Shown one piece after another: positions 1 to 5,160 of a DNA stretch of 8,315 nucleotides. Under the pieces are notes generated by a model. The model was not told the DNA's origin. It saw nothing but the letters and a program-made list of their open reading frames with translations, and searched no databases. The DNA comes from Methylobacter sp. GTDB taxonomy: Bacteria > Pseudomonadota > Gammaproteobacteria > Methylococcales > Methylomonadaceae. Every line of letters starts with the position of its first letter. Position 1 is the first letter of the stretch. The stretch lies in the NCBI GenBank assembly GCA_028714995.1, contig JAQTLI010000098.1, forward strand, positions 1 through 8,315. Direction: 5' to 3'. The position numbers and the translations under genes were made by a program.

Positions 1-533
1 CCCAAGACCAAGATACCGATGCACAAATTGCTGCATTAAAAACTTCCGGGTGCGAATTGATCTTCCAGGAAAAAGCCTCGGGTGGCCGTTGGGACAGGCC
101 TGAGTTGCATCGTTTGTTAGGGCAATTACGTAAAGGTGATGTGTTGATGGTCTGGAAACTCGACCGTCTGTCACGTTCTTTAAAAGATGTGTTGCACCTG
201 ATGGAGAAAGTTGAACAAGCCGGTGCCGGTTTCCGTAGCCTAACCGAAGTGATTGATACCACCTCGCCTAGTGGCAGAATGATGATGCAAATGGTAGGAA
301 CTTTTGCAGAGTTCGAGCGCGCGATGCTGCGTGAACGCACACAAAATGGTCTTGATGCGGCACGAAAGCAAGGCCGAGTCGGTGGTCGCCGCCCAAAACT
401 CAAGAAGCATCAGCAAGAGGAAATCATTAATCTGGTCAACTCTGGGCAGAAAAACGCAGCAGATGCTGCCAGATTATTTAATGTCCATCCTGCTACCGTA
501 TCGCGTATTCTCCAACGCGATAAAATTCCTTAA
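1..533 (+). CDS. Tn3-type serine resolvase/invertase, 5'-truncated by the window edge
   Basis: The protein is a site-specific recombinase of the small serine resolvase family, which resolves transposon cointegrates or inverts DNA at res-like sites. The frame is open from base 3, and the first visible residues (QDQDTDAQIAAL) are what normally follows the catalytic RVST motif. The active-site serine therefore lies just outside the window, and a TTG at 57 is not the true start. Visible hallmarks are WKLDRLSRS (the conserved D-R-L-x-R region), GRMMMQMVGTFAEFERAM leading into the long dimer/E helix, the GLDAARKQGRVGGRRP linker, and a C-terminal helix-turn-helix (NAADAARLFNVHPATVSRIL) for site recognition. 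The 176 visible residues fit a family length of about 185-190, so the gene is probably intact. No transposase or convincing 38 bp Tn3 terminal repeat is seen beside it. Confidence 0.92.
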   Translation, partial: QDQDTDAQIAALKTSGCELIFQEKASGGRWDRPELHRLLGQLRKGDVLMVWKLDRLSRSLKDVLHLMEKVEQAGAGFRSLTEVIDTTSPSGRMMMQMVGTFAEFERAMLRERTQNGLDAARKQGRVGGRRPKLKKHQQEEIINLVNSGQKNAADAARLFNVHPATVSRILQRDKIP

Positions 534-712
534 CCGGGTTTTACGTTCCATTGCTCCCTAAACCCCGAGATCAAGGCTTTGGAAGCGGAAATCATTGTGG
601 AACGGCTTTTTTCAGGGGCGACTAAGTAACGTCGTTATTGAATGAATCAAAATTGGCCATAGCTTCCCCATTTCTCGCTATTTCGCTAGATTTTTTACGG
701 ACGCATGCAAGC

Positions 713-742
713 TTCGTTTGCATTCTGTTGAATGCAAACGAA
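713..742. repeat. Perfect 13 bp inverted repeat with 4 nt loop
   Basis: TTCGTTTGCATTC and its exact reverse complement GAATGCAAACGAA are separated by TGTT. The hairpin lies 58 bp beyond the stop of the leftward lipoprotein gene and about 180 bp beyond the resolvase stop. Neither strand has a T tract after the stem, so it is not a standard intrinsic terminator. It could be a mRNA-stabilising 3' hairpin, a REP-like unit or a recombination site. Confidence 0.7.
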
Positions 743-800
743 CTGATCCAAATTACTGTTCCTTGCTGCGGCAACGCCGATGCGTCTGCCTGATGCGCCA

Positions 801-1346
801 CTAGCGGCAAAGAGTGCCGAGATTGACCCACTCACCGTCGTTGCATAAAAATGTGCTTCCGGAGCGACAGACGCTCGAACTGGTGGCAACAGTACTCCCA
901 CCGTCAAGCATACAAGTTCGTCCTCCGGGTACAAGACGGATCGGCGAATCGCCGCACGAAGCCCTGAGGCTAGTCCAAGAGCCGTCCTCGCACCGGTATT
1001 GCGTACCAGCCTGACAGCTCGCGGCACCCGTAGGAAACGTGACTCCGGAAAACTGGCAGGGTCTCGATAATGTCACCGTCTCTTCTGTGCAGCTAGAACC
1101 TAGGCTTACCCATTCGCCGATATTGCACCTATACTGCACGCCCGACTGACAGGAAGCGGCACCGTCCGAGTACATCGTTCCCCTATAGAAACAAGGCCCA
1201 TCCGTAACGGCTACAATATTATCCGTATTACGAGACTGATCGGGCATATGGGTTTCCCCAGGTTTTACTACGGGAGCCGTAGCACTGGTGCTGCAACTCG
1301 TTATAAATCCGATTGTAAGAATGCCTAGCAAAGACCTGATATTCAT
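801..1346 (-). CDS. Predicted lipoprotein with three tandem four-cysteine repeats
   Basis: The 181-residue protein begins with a lipoprotein-type signal (MNIRSLLGILTIGFITSC): a short positive N-terminus, a hydrophobic core and a lipobox-like ITSC, with Cys18 as the likely lipidation site. After a linker come three repeats at about residues 52-86, 97-131 and 145-180. Their cysteine spacing is C-x13-C-x7-C-x11-C in the first two, with one extra residue in the first gap of the third. Shared positions include GAASCQ-GxQYRC, then a G-x-W and a final Cys. This pattern suggests three small disulfide-bonded modules on the periplasmic or outer face of the envelope. I do not recognise a named family; DUF1496-like domains are one comparison to make. 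The ATG is supported by an AAGGAGA ribosome site 7 nt upstream. The longer frame antisense to its 3' half is taken as a shadow. Confidence 0.8.
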   Translation of the reverse strand: MNIRSLLGILTIGFITSCSTSATAPVVKPGETHMPDQSRNTDNIVAVTDGPCFYRGTMYSDGAASCQSGVQYRCNIGEWVSLGSSCTEETVTLSRPCQFSGVTFPTGAASCQAGTQYRCEDGSWTSLRASCGDSPIRLVPGGRTCMLDGGSTVATSSSVCRSGSTFLCNDGEWVNLGTLCR

Positions 1347-1353
1347 GGTGTGT

Positions 1354-1360
1354 TCTCCTT
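1354..1360 (-). promoter_or_regulatory. Ribosome binding site of the lipoprotein gene
   Basis: On the minus strand AAGGAGA lies 7 nt before the ATG at 1346. It is a strong Shine-Dalgarno match and fixes the start of the three-repeat lipoprotein. Confidence 0.75.
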
Positions 1361-1415
1361 ATCTTATTGCCTTTTGAAGACGGACAAGATCCCTGCCCGG
1401 TTATATAATTGATCA

Positions 1416-1627
1416 TCAGTCGATCAGCTTTACCGTAAGCGCTCCAGCGCGGGGCTCACCGTTTTCCTCATAACCTTCAGGAGTGGCCCGCAGATAAGCG
1501 CAACCCATTTTTGATCGCATCGGGCGTAACAGTCAATCCGTAGTTTCACTTAGTTCGGCATTGCGTCTGCGATCGCTTTTCCTTGAAGGGGTCCTGTGGA
1601 AGAACCCCCAAAAGTGTTCGTTCTGAG
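1416..1627 (-). pseudogene. Frameshifted remnant of an unidentified gene
   Basis: Coding-like sequence runs leftward through three frames in series. Bases 1627-1550 read LRTNTFGGSSTGPLQGKAIA then DAMPN and a stop. Bases 1545-1509 read NYGLTVTPDAIK. From an A5 run (plus-strand T run at 1508-1512) the third frame reads GCAYLRATPEGYEENGEPRA then GALTVKLID and a double stop at 1416. Removing one A from the A5 run joins the last two pieces cleanly into ...DAIKMGCAYLRATPEG.... An in-frame TAG at 1628-1630 blocks further extension, and the IS21-like element starts 30 bp beyond. The reading suggests the 3' part of a dead gene that once lay upstream of the lipoprotein gene, 69 bp away. The family is not recognised, and that the three pieces come from one gene is inference. 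Confidence 0.5.
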
Positions 1628-1660
1628 CTAAGCCACTTTCCAGAAGTACCGTTTTAAATG

Positions 1661-1815
1661 TGTAAAACAGCGTGGAAAAATGACCAGGGAATCGGAGAAA
1701 ACAGCGTCAAAATTGACCATGTAAAATCATTATTGCATTGTTTTTTAATGTTTATTTGTGCGAGTAGACTGGCAGAATGGACGCTAAAATGGTAAATATT
1801 AGACGCTGTTTTACA
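1661..1815. mobile_element. 155 bp MITE-like element with IS21-type ends
   Basis: The ends are perfect 13 bp inverted repeats, TGTAAAACAGCGT at 1661-1673 and its complement at 1803-1815, with weaker matching for about 13 bp further in. Each end carries a second internal copy of its box. At the left, AAAACAGCGT recurs at 1698-1707 (34 bp period), each copy followed by a TGACCA-containing half. At the right, a diverged AGCGTC box ends about 22 bp inside the first. TG...CA tips with multiple repeated boxes at each end are typical of IS21-family elements. Only about 130 bp separates the ends, too little for istA/istB, so this would be a non-autonomous derivative. I see no clear flanking target duplication. 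Confidence 0.5.
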
Positions 1816-1827
1816 TGAGTACGTTTT

Positions 1828-1833
1828 GGGAGG
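1828..1833 (+). promoter_or_regulatory. Ribosome binding site of the methyltransferase gene
   Basis: GGGAGG lies 6 nt before GTG 1840 and 9 nt before ATG 1843. Both distances are workable, so the exact initiating codon (GTGATG) stays open by one residue. Confidence 0.65.
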
Positions 1834-1839
1834 CGGCTT

Positions 1840-2517
1840 GTGATGAATTTCAACACAAAAGTTTGGCTTAGTCTGGCGGCTCTTGGGGTTATCATGGGGG
1901 CTTTTCTATTTGTGCCCGCCGGGACAGTTTACTACTGGCAGGCATGGGTGTTTTTGACCATCTACATTGGCGCATCAATCCCTCCAACGCTGTACCTGAT
2001 GAGGCACGATCCTGCGCTGCTTGAGCGACGAATGAAGGGAGGGCCGACTGCGGAAAAGCAGCCGGTGCAGCGGTTGATCATGTGGTGCGTCTCTATCGGA
2101 TTCATCGCCTTGTTGGTGGTGCCGGCGCTGGATTTCCGCTTTGGGTGGTCAGCCGTGCCGCTTGGTGGTATTGTAACCGGGAACGTGCTTGTGTTGACTG
2201 GGCTTTATTTCATCTTCCTGGTGTATCGGGAGAACACCTTTGCGTCGGCAACCATTGAAGTTTCCAAAGATCAGCAGGTTATTACTACAGGGCCGTATGC
2301 CGTCGTCCGCCATCCGATGTATGCGAGTGCTTTGATCTATCTTTTCGGTATCCCGCTTGCCCTCGGCTCGTATTGGGGCTTGGTTGTGCTTGGGGTTATG
2401 ATCCCGTTTCTGATATGTCGATTGTTTGACGAAGAACGTTTTCTTGCGAAAAATTTGACTGGATATACGGAATATCAGCAATGGGTAAAGTATCGTCTGG
2501 TACCATTCGTTTGGTGA
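1840..2517 (+). CDS. Isoprenylcysteine carboxyl methyltransferase (ICMT)-family membrane protein
   Basis: The 225-residue protein has about five hydrophobic segments (roughly residues 8-28, 31-53, 78-97, 107-128 and 163-191). It carries the signature of the ICMT/phospholipid methyltransferase superfamily: GPYAVVRHPMYASA at 151-164, then DEERFLAKNLTGYTEYQQW at 197-215 and a terminal R-L-V-P. In this superfamily these motifs bind S-adenosylmethionine at the membrane face. The bacterial substrate is usually unknown, so no specific reaction is claimed. Length is normal and both conserved motifs are present, so the gene looks intact. GGGAGG at 1828-1833 serves either GTG 1840 or ATG 1843. The IS21-like element ends 24 bp upstream and may contribute the promoter. 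No operon partner is visible. Confidence 0.88.
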   Translation: MMNFNTKVWLSLAALGVIMGAFLFVPAGTVYYWQAWVFLTIYIGASIPPTLYLMRHDPALLERRMKGGPTAEKQPVQRLIMWCVSIGFIALLVVPALDFRFGWSAVPLGGIVTGNVLVLTGLYFIFLVYRENTFASATIEVSKDQQVITTGPYAVVRHPMYASALIYLFGIPLALGSYWGLVVLGVMIPFLICRLFDEERFLAKNLTGYTEYQQWVKYRLVPFVW

Positions 2518-2844
2518 TGGGTGCAGTAACCATTGATTTCCGGATTACAACTAACACAATGACAATGTATCTGATCGGTGTTGAATAATTTCGACGTTCT
2601 AAGTTAATGTGGTTCCTGACGGATGTTCCCGGTTCCTGTGATAATCCATATCCGAATGTCTCAAAGGGGTCGATAGCAGATATTCACTTTCAATACACTC
2701 TTAATAGCTTCCTTTTCAGTTCTTGTGTATTCATTAAAGGTGATTGAAGGTTCCTTCTGGGTTTCTGACTTGGTTGGCGTATTTTATAGGGCTATGACTT
2801 ATTACGTAGTGTTAAATAAGGAAGGTCATTTAGTGATCTGGAAT
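2518..2844. other. Intergenic stretch with a possible gene fragment
   Basis: No complete gene is seen between the convergent methyltransferase and NALKHGLF-type genes. On the minus strand, 2783 to 2661 is open for 40 codons with a coding-like composition (NTPTKSETQKEPSITFNEYT, then RTEKEAIKSVLKVNICYRPL and a stop). It has no start codon and no ribosome site, so at best it is a fragment. A rightward frame with a TTG start at 2725 reads hydrophobic and low-complexity and is not supported. I see no strong intrinsic terminator between the two convergent genes. Confidence 0.35.
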
Positions 2845-3705
2845 TTAATTCTCAGAATCTTTGCCTTTTTCCAAAACAAAGCCATTTTCTCCAGAAACAC
2901 TCTGTAAAGCATCCAGCCGCCATGCTTGGGTTTCTCTGAGGGCTTTAATGGCTTTGTACAGCTCGTTATCCAGCATGACTTGGTATTTAGCCAGCACATT
3001 GAGTAATGACTCTTCCAAAATAGCACGTTTATTTCGTACCGCTCTGGCTATTTCAAGCACTAAAGGGCGTTGTTTTGCGATTTGAATTTCATCTAGGCAG
3101 TATTTGATAAGATCGTGAAAATATGCCAATGGTTCATCCAAGCTTTTAATATACTCTTCTATAGAATATCCCTCATCTTCTGCCAATATTGCCAAGTTAT
3201 CGTAAATTAATGGCGCTTCTTTTTTCAACGTGTCCATGTCGGTCAGCTTGTCACCAGCAATTTGCCTAATCTCTTGAAGAATGGACTGACACCATTGTAA
3301 GTGTTCCTGATCAAAATCGATTAGGTCATCTTCTGTAATTTCATCGTCAGAATGTAGTAAACCCATTTCGATATTAACGGCTGCAGCGATAATGCTGGGT
3401 TTGTTGCTCAGTTCGATATGCGCTGTTTCTGATCTGATCAAACGCCTTTGTCGCCATAAAGTTACAGCTATGCGTTCAACCAGCGATTGTTCCAGAGTAC
3501 CTACCGGTTTAAGTTCTGTTTGCAGGCCATCGAATAAGAGTTGATAGTTTTCCGGATTTTCATCACTAAGAACCAGATGTTTTGAGAATAGGCCATGTTT
3601 AAGCGCATTATTTGCAACAATCTGTTTGCCTTCTTCTGTTACCGGGCCAGTCGATTTTTGGGCGTTAGTTTGATTAGCCTTTATCTGGATCTCTGATGTT
3701 GTCAT
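2845..3705 (-). CDS. Conserved hypothetical protein, NALKHGLF-type family
   Basis: The 286-residue protein begins with the signature NQTNAQKSTGPVTEEGKQ at about 11-28, followed by ANNALKHGLFSKH. It continues with a WRQRRLIRSE segment at about 84-93, acidic middle helices, and a conserved-looking tail (RETQAWRLDALQ, then ENGFVLEKG). I recognise this as a widespread bacterial family of unknown function, often present in several copies per genome and near mobile DNA. The middle is predicted helical and charged, with no signal peptide or membrane segment, so it is probably cytoplasmic. The ATG has an AAGGA site 8 nt upstream. The upstream small frame ends in TGA overlapping this ATG (ATGA), which implies translational coupling. 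The function is unknown, and I would not infer DNA binding from sequence alone. Confidence 0.8.
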   Translation of the reverse strand: MTTSEIQIKANQTNAQKSTGPVTEEGKQIVANNALKHGLFSKHLVLSDENPENYQLLFDGLQTELKPVGTLEQSLVERIAVTLWRQRRLIRSETAHIELSNKPSIIAAAVNIEMGLLHSDDEITEDDLIDFDQEHLQWCQSILQEIRQIAGDKLTDMDTLKKEAPLIYDNLAILAEDEGYSIEEYIKSLDEPLAYFHDLIKYCLDEIQIAKQRPLVLEIARAVRNKRAILEESLLNVLAKYQVMLDNELYKAIKALRETQAWRLDALQSVSGENGFVLEKGKDSEN

Positions 3706-3948
3706 GGCTTAATTCCTTCTATGGCGGGTAATTGATTGCTGATGATTTCTTGGTTAGGTTTGTTATCAGTCGTAAGATGCGGGCGTTCATAAACGGTTAA
3801 TAGCCCGTCGCCATACTTTAGTTGCAAATGCTGATAGGCTTCGTCCAGATCGGTGTTGGGCATTAATACTGTCAACTCAGCGTTGGGCTTATCCTTTACC
3901 CGATAACAATAAACACGGATTGCCGTTGCGTCCTGGTTGAAAAGCCAT
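3702..3948 (-). pseudogene. Small hypothetical gene with a lost in-frame start, coupled to the next gene
   Basis: A frame open from 3950 ends in TGA at 3702-3704, overlapping the ATG of the downstream gene. It encodes about 81 residues with good coding character (WLFNQDATAIRVYCYRVKDK, then PNAELTVLMPNTDLDEAYQH, ending NQLPAIEGIKP). An ideal AGGAGA site (3954-3959) sits 5 nt before an ATG at 3948, but that ATG is in another frame and stops after 19 codons (MAFQPGRNGNP...). A stop (TAA) lies two codons before the W. If the original was ATGGCATGGCTT, loss of one ATGGC copy would give the present ATGGCTT and explain the shift; this is inference. Alternatively, translation could begin at an internal TTG or ATG about 19-23 codons in, making a shorter protein. 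Confidence 0.55.
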
Positions 3949-3953
3949 GTTTA

Positions 3954-3959
3954 TCTCCT
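3954..3959 (-). promoter_or_regulatory. Ribosome binding site ahead of the frame-broken small gene
   Basis: AGGAGA on the minus strand, 5 nt before the ATG at 3948. Its quality argues that translation once began here, although the ATG now leads into the wrong frame. Confidence 0.55.
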
Positions 3960-3990
3960 GGTTAATTGAATATTGAGTGTCGGCGGTCAA

Positions 3991-4290
3991 TCAGCTAAGT
4001 TGAGCTTCGAGGAGGAATCCTTCGCAACAAAAACCGCCACCTAATTTCAGTTTGGTGTCACAACCTGCGACAGTAAATGGTTTGTTTTTAGTAAGTGTGA
4101 GTTGTTGATACTGGACTGTATCGGGTGTGAATGGCTGAAGGTCAGCGTGCTTTTTTCACGAAAAAACTGTTCGGTTTGTCCGGTTTCACTCCGAAACATC
4201 CACAATGACGCGGCTTCGGACTTTTTGGATAATTTCCTACAGGATCATCCACAACATTGCAGGATGGTTAGCTGTAAATTAAATGCCTGA
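3991..4290. other. Ambiguous stretch with competing short frames on both strands
   Basis: Leftward, 4155 to 3991 is open for 54 codons without a start and reads plausibly (HADLQPFTPDTVQYQQL, then NKPFTVAGCDTKLKLGGG, ending EGFLLEAQLS). A second leftward frame with ATG at 4199 reads MFRSETGQTEQFFREK up to the A6 run (plus T run at 4151-4156), and one extra base there would join the two. Rightward, a frame from about 4042 to 4290 with only a TTG start (4102) is also open. Sequence alone does not decide which strand, if any, was coding. The leftward reading has the better context: it ends 43 bp before the ATG of the leftward pair. Confidence 0.3.
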
Positions 4291-4338
4291 ATTCCTGCGC
4301 TTAACTCTGTAAACCTTGCCAATCGTGGTCTGCAGAGA

Positions 4339-4362
4339 TAAGTACGCAAATTTGCGGACTTA
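4339..4362. repeat. 24 bp near-perfect palindrome, possible operator or terminator
   Basis: A core CGCAAATTTGCG is flanked by TAAGT and ACTTA, with one mismatched pair (A4344/G4357). On the plus strand it is followed by ATTTTTAA, so it could act as a weak rightward intrinsic terminator. Its symmetry also fits a binding site for a dimeric regulator. No gene abuts it closely. Confidence 0.45.
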
Positions 4363-4519
4363 ATTTTTAACAAGGCAATCTTAATTGGTGGTTTTTTTGC
4401 CCGTCAGGAAGGAATCAGCTTCTGTCCGGCTTCGTAATTTCAGCACGGTCTAATCTTTTGTTGAAAACTGGGTTTTATGGAGTAAAAGTTGTCGGGTATT
4501 ACAATATGTAATATATGCC

Positions 4520-4660
4520 GTGAGGAATGGCGCAGGCTTCAGCGATTTGAAAGTGGAACAGGTGGCTTTGGTTCGGGATCAATCCAATGTGGATGCTGTA
4601 GCAACCAAATATCGAGTTTTAATTATTGAAGCAAAAAAACCCGCTTTTTTTGCGGGTTGA
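4520..4660 (+). CDS. Possible 46-residue hypothetical ORF ending in the terminator hairpin
   Basis: From a GTG at 4520 the frame reads MRNGAGFSDLKVEQVALVRD, then QSNVDAVATKYRVLIIEA and KKPAFFAG. The section from LKVEQ to IIEA looks like real protein, while the last eight residues are simply the terminator hairpin translated. No ribosome site precedes the GTG, and the frame is open upstream to a TAA near 4450. It may be the 3' end of an older gene or a repeat-borne frame. No family is recognised. Confidence 0.25.
   Translation: MRNGAGFSDLKVEQVALVRDQSNVDAVATKYRVLIIEAKKPAFFAG
4633..4658 (-). terminator. Intrinsic terminator for leftward transcription
   Basis: On the minus strand the stem AACCCGC/GCGGGTT encloses a loop of seven A and is followed directly by a run of T (seven T counting the last two stem bases). 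On the plus strand the stem is followed by GAGTG, so termination is expected mainly leftward. It would end transcripts from the HEPN/Toprim-associated gene, about 360 bp past the extended reading frame, and insulate the leftward pair at 2845-3948. Confidence 0.6.
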
Positions 4661-4678
4661 GTGTTTATAACTGAGAGG

Positions 4679-4705
4679 GATCAAAAGATCAAAGATCAAA
4701 AGATC
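4679..4705. repeat. Tandem GATCAAAA repeat with four GATC sites
   Basis: Two copies of GATCAAAAGATC, joined by AAA, form a tandem 15 bp repeat with GATC at 4679, 4687, 4694 and 4702 (spacing 8, 7 and 8 bp). A very AT-rich tract to 4763 follows, containing the palindrome TTTTAATTAAAA at 4752-4763. Clustered Dam-type sites beside AT-rich DNA recall replication-linked sequences, but no initiator gene or iterons of usual length are seen, so no origin is called. Confidence 0.55.
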
Positions 4706-5016
4706 GAGGTAAATTTAAACCTAAAGAGATTATGATTAGCTTAAAAATTAATTTTAATTAAAACTGAAATCGATTGGCTCTAAACGGCCAGTAGCGATCA
4801 TTCAAGCACCAACTACAGAATGACGGGGTTTCGGCCAAAATAGTCATTAGAAATTCGGGACGCCAATGGCTTCTTTTTGCCCCAAACGGCTGCTCGAAGG
4901 CGACTAGCAGATACCTCCACATTGGCGCTGGCTGTTTCATGTATGTGATGCCAACAGTAGATAGCGTCCGTCCTTAGACAGCCAGCGACTTTACTTCTAA
5001 ACGAACCGCAGCATGC
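4706..5016. other. Gene-poor stretch, no supported gene
   Basis: After the AT-rich tract a leftward 60-codon frame exists (4940-4758) but has no ribosome site. Its text (for example LNDRYWPFRANRF) matches sequence I associate with common noncoding repeats containing GGCC-AGCGATCATTC-like half-sites, so I do not call it a gene. The stretch lies between the extended HEPN/Toprim frame and the leftward terminator and is probably its 3' flank. Confidence 0.4.
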
Positions 5017-5160
5017 TCAAACGCAGGAACTCCGAATCTCAGTAGCTATAGCGCTGCATTCAAAAACGAGCGCATCTAGCACAGCGCGGAGTTTGCTCAC
5101 ATCATAGGCGCCAGCCATAACAGCTTCCGACCTTTGCTCTAGGAACGCTTTAGTGTAGGA
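5017..5160 (-). pseudogene. In-frame continuation of the HEPN/Toprim gene beyond the amber codon
   Basis: Directly after the TAG, in the same frame, come 47 sense codons: SYTKAFLEQRSEAVMAGAYD, then VSKLRAVLDALVFECSAIA and TEIRSSCV, ending at TGA 5017-5019. The composition is that of an amphipathic helical tail, and the join GALEFK-x-SYTKAFLEQ reads as one helix. A GAG (Glu) or AAG (Lys) to TAG change would explain the stop. The ancestral protein would then have been 434 residues. A sequencing error, a real nonsense mutation or partial readthrough cannot be told apart here. Confidence 0.6.

Noticed and set aside
534..628. In-frame continuation after the resolvase stop (31 codons, ending NPEIKALEAEIIVERLFSGATK)
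   Set aside because: The resolvase already has the usual length and a complete C-terminal helix-turn-helix, so the TAA is the natural end. The extra frame may be a fragment of another gene but lacks a start.
612..660. Possible Tn3-type terminal repeat near AGGGGCGACTAAG, and a TCAAAATTGGCCAT match to the IS21-like box
   Set aside because: Only short pieces match. No 38 bp end with a GGGG tip, and no paired end, is visible.
4102..4290. Rightward 62-codon frame with TTG start
   Set aside because: It has no ribosome site and an unusual Cys-rich composition, and it competes with leftward frames in the same stretch. It is mentioned only as ambiguous.
4758..4940. Leftward 60-codon frame (MKQPAPMWRYLLVAFEQPFG...)
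   Set aside because: There is no ribosome site, and the text resembles translated noncoding repeats.
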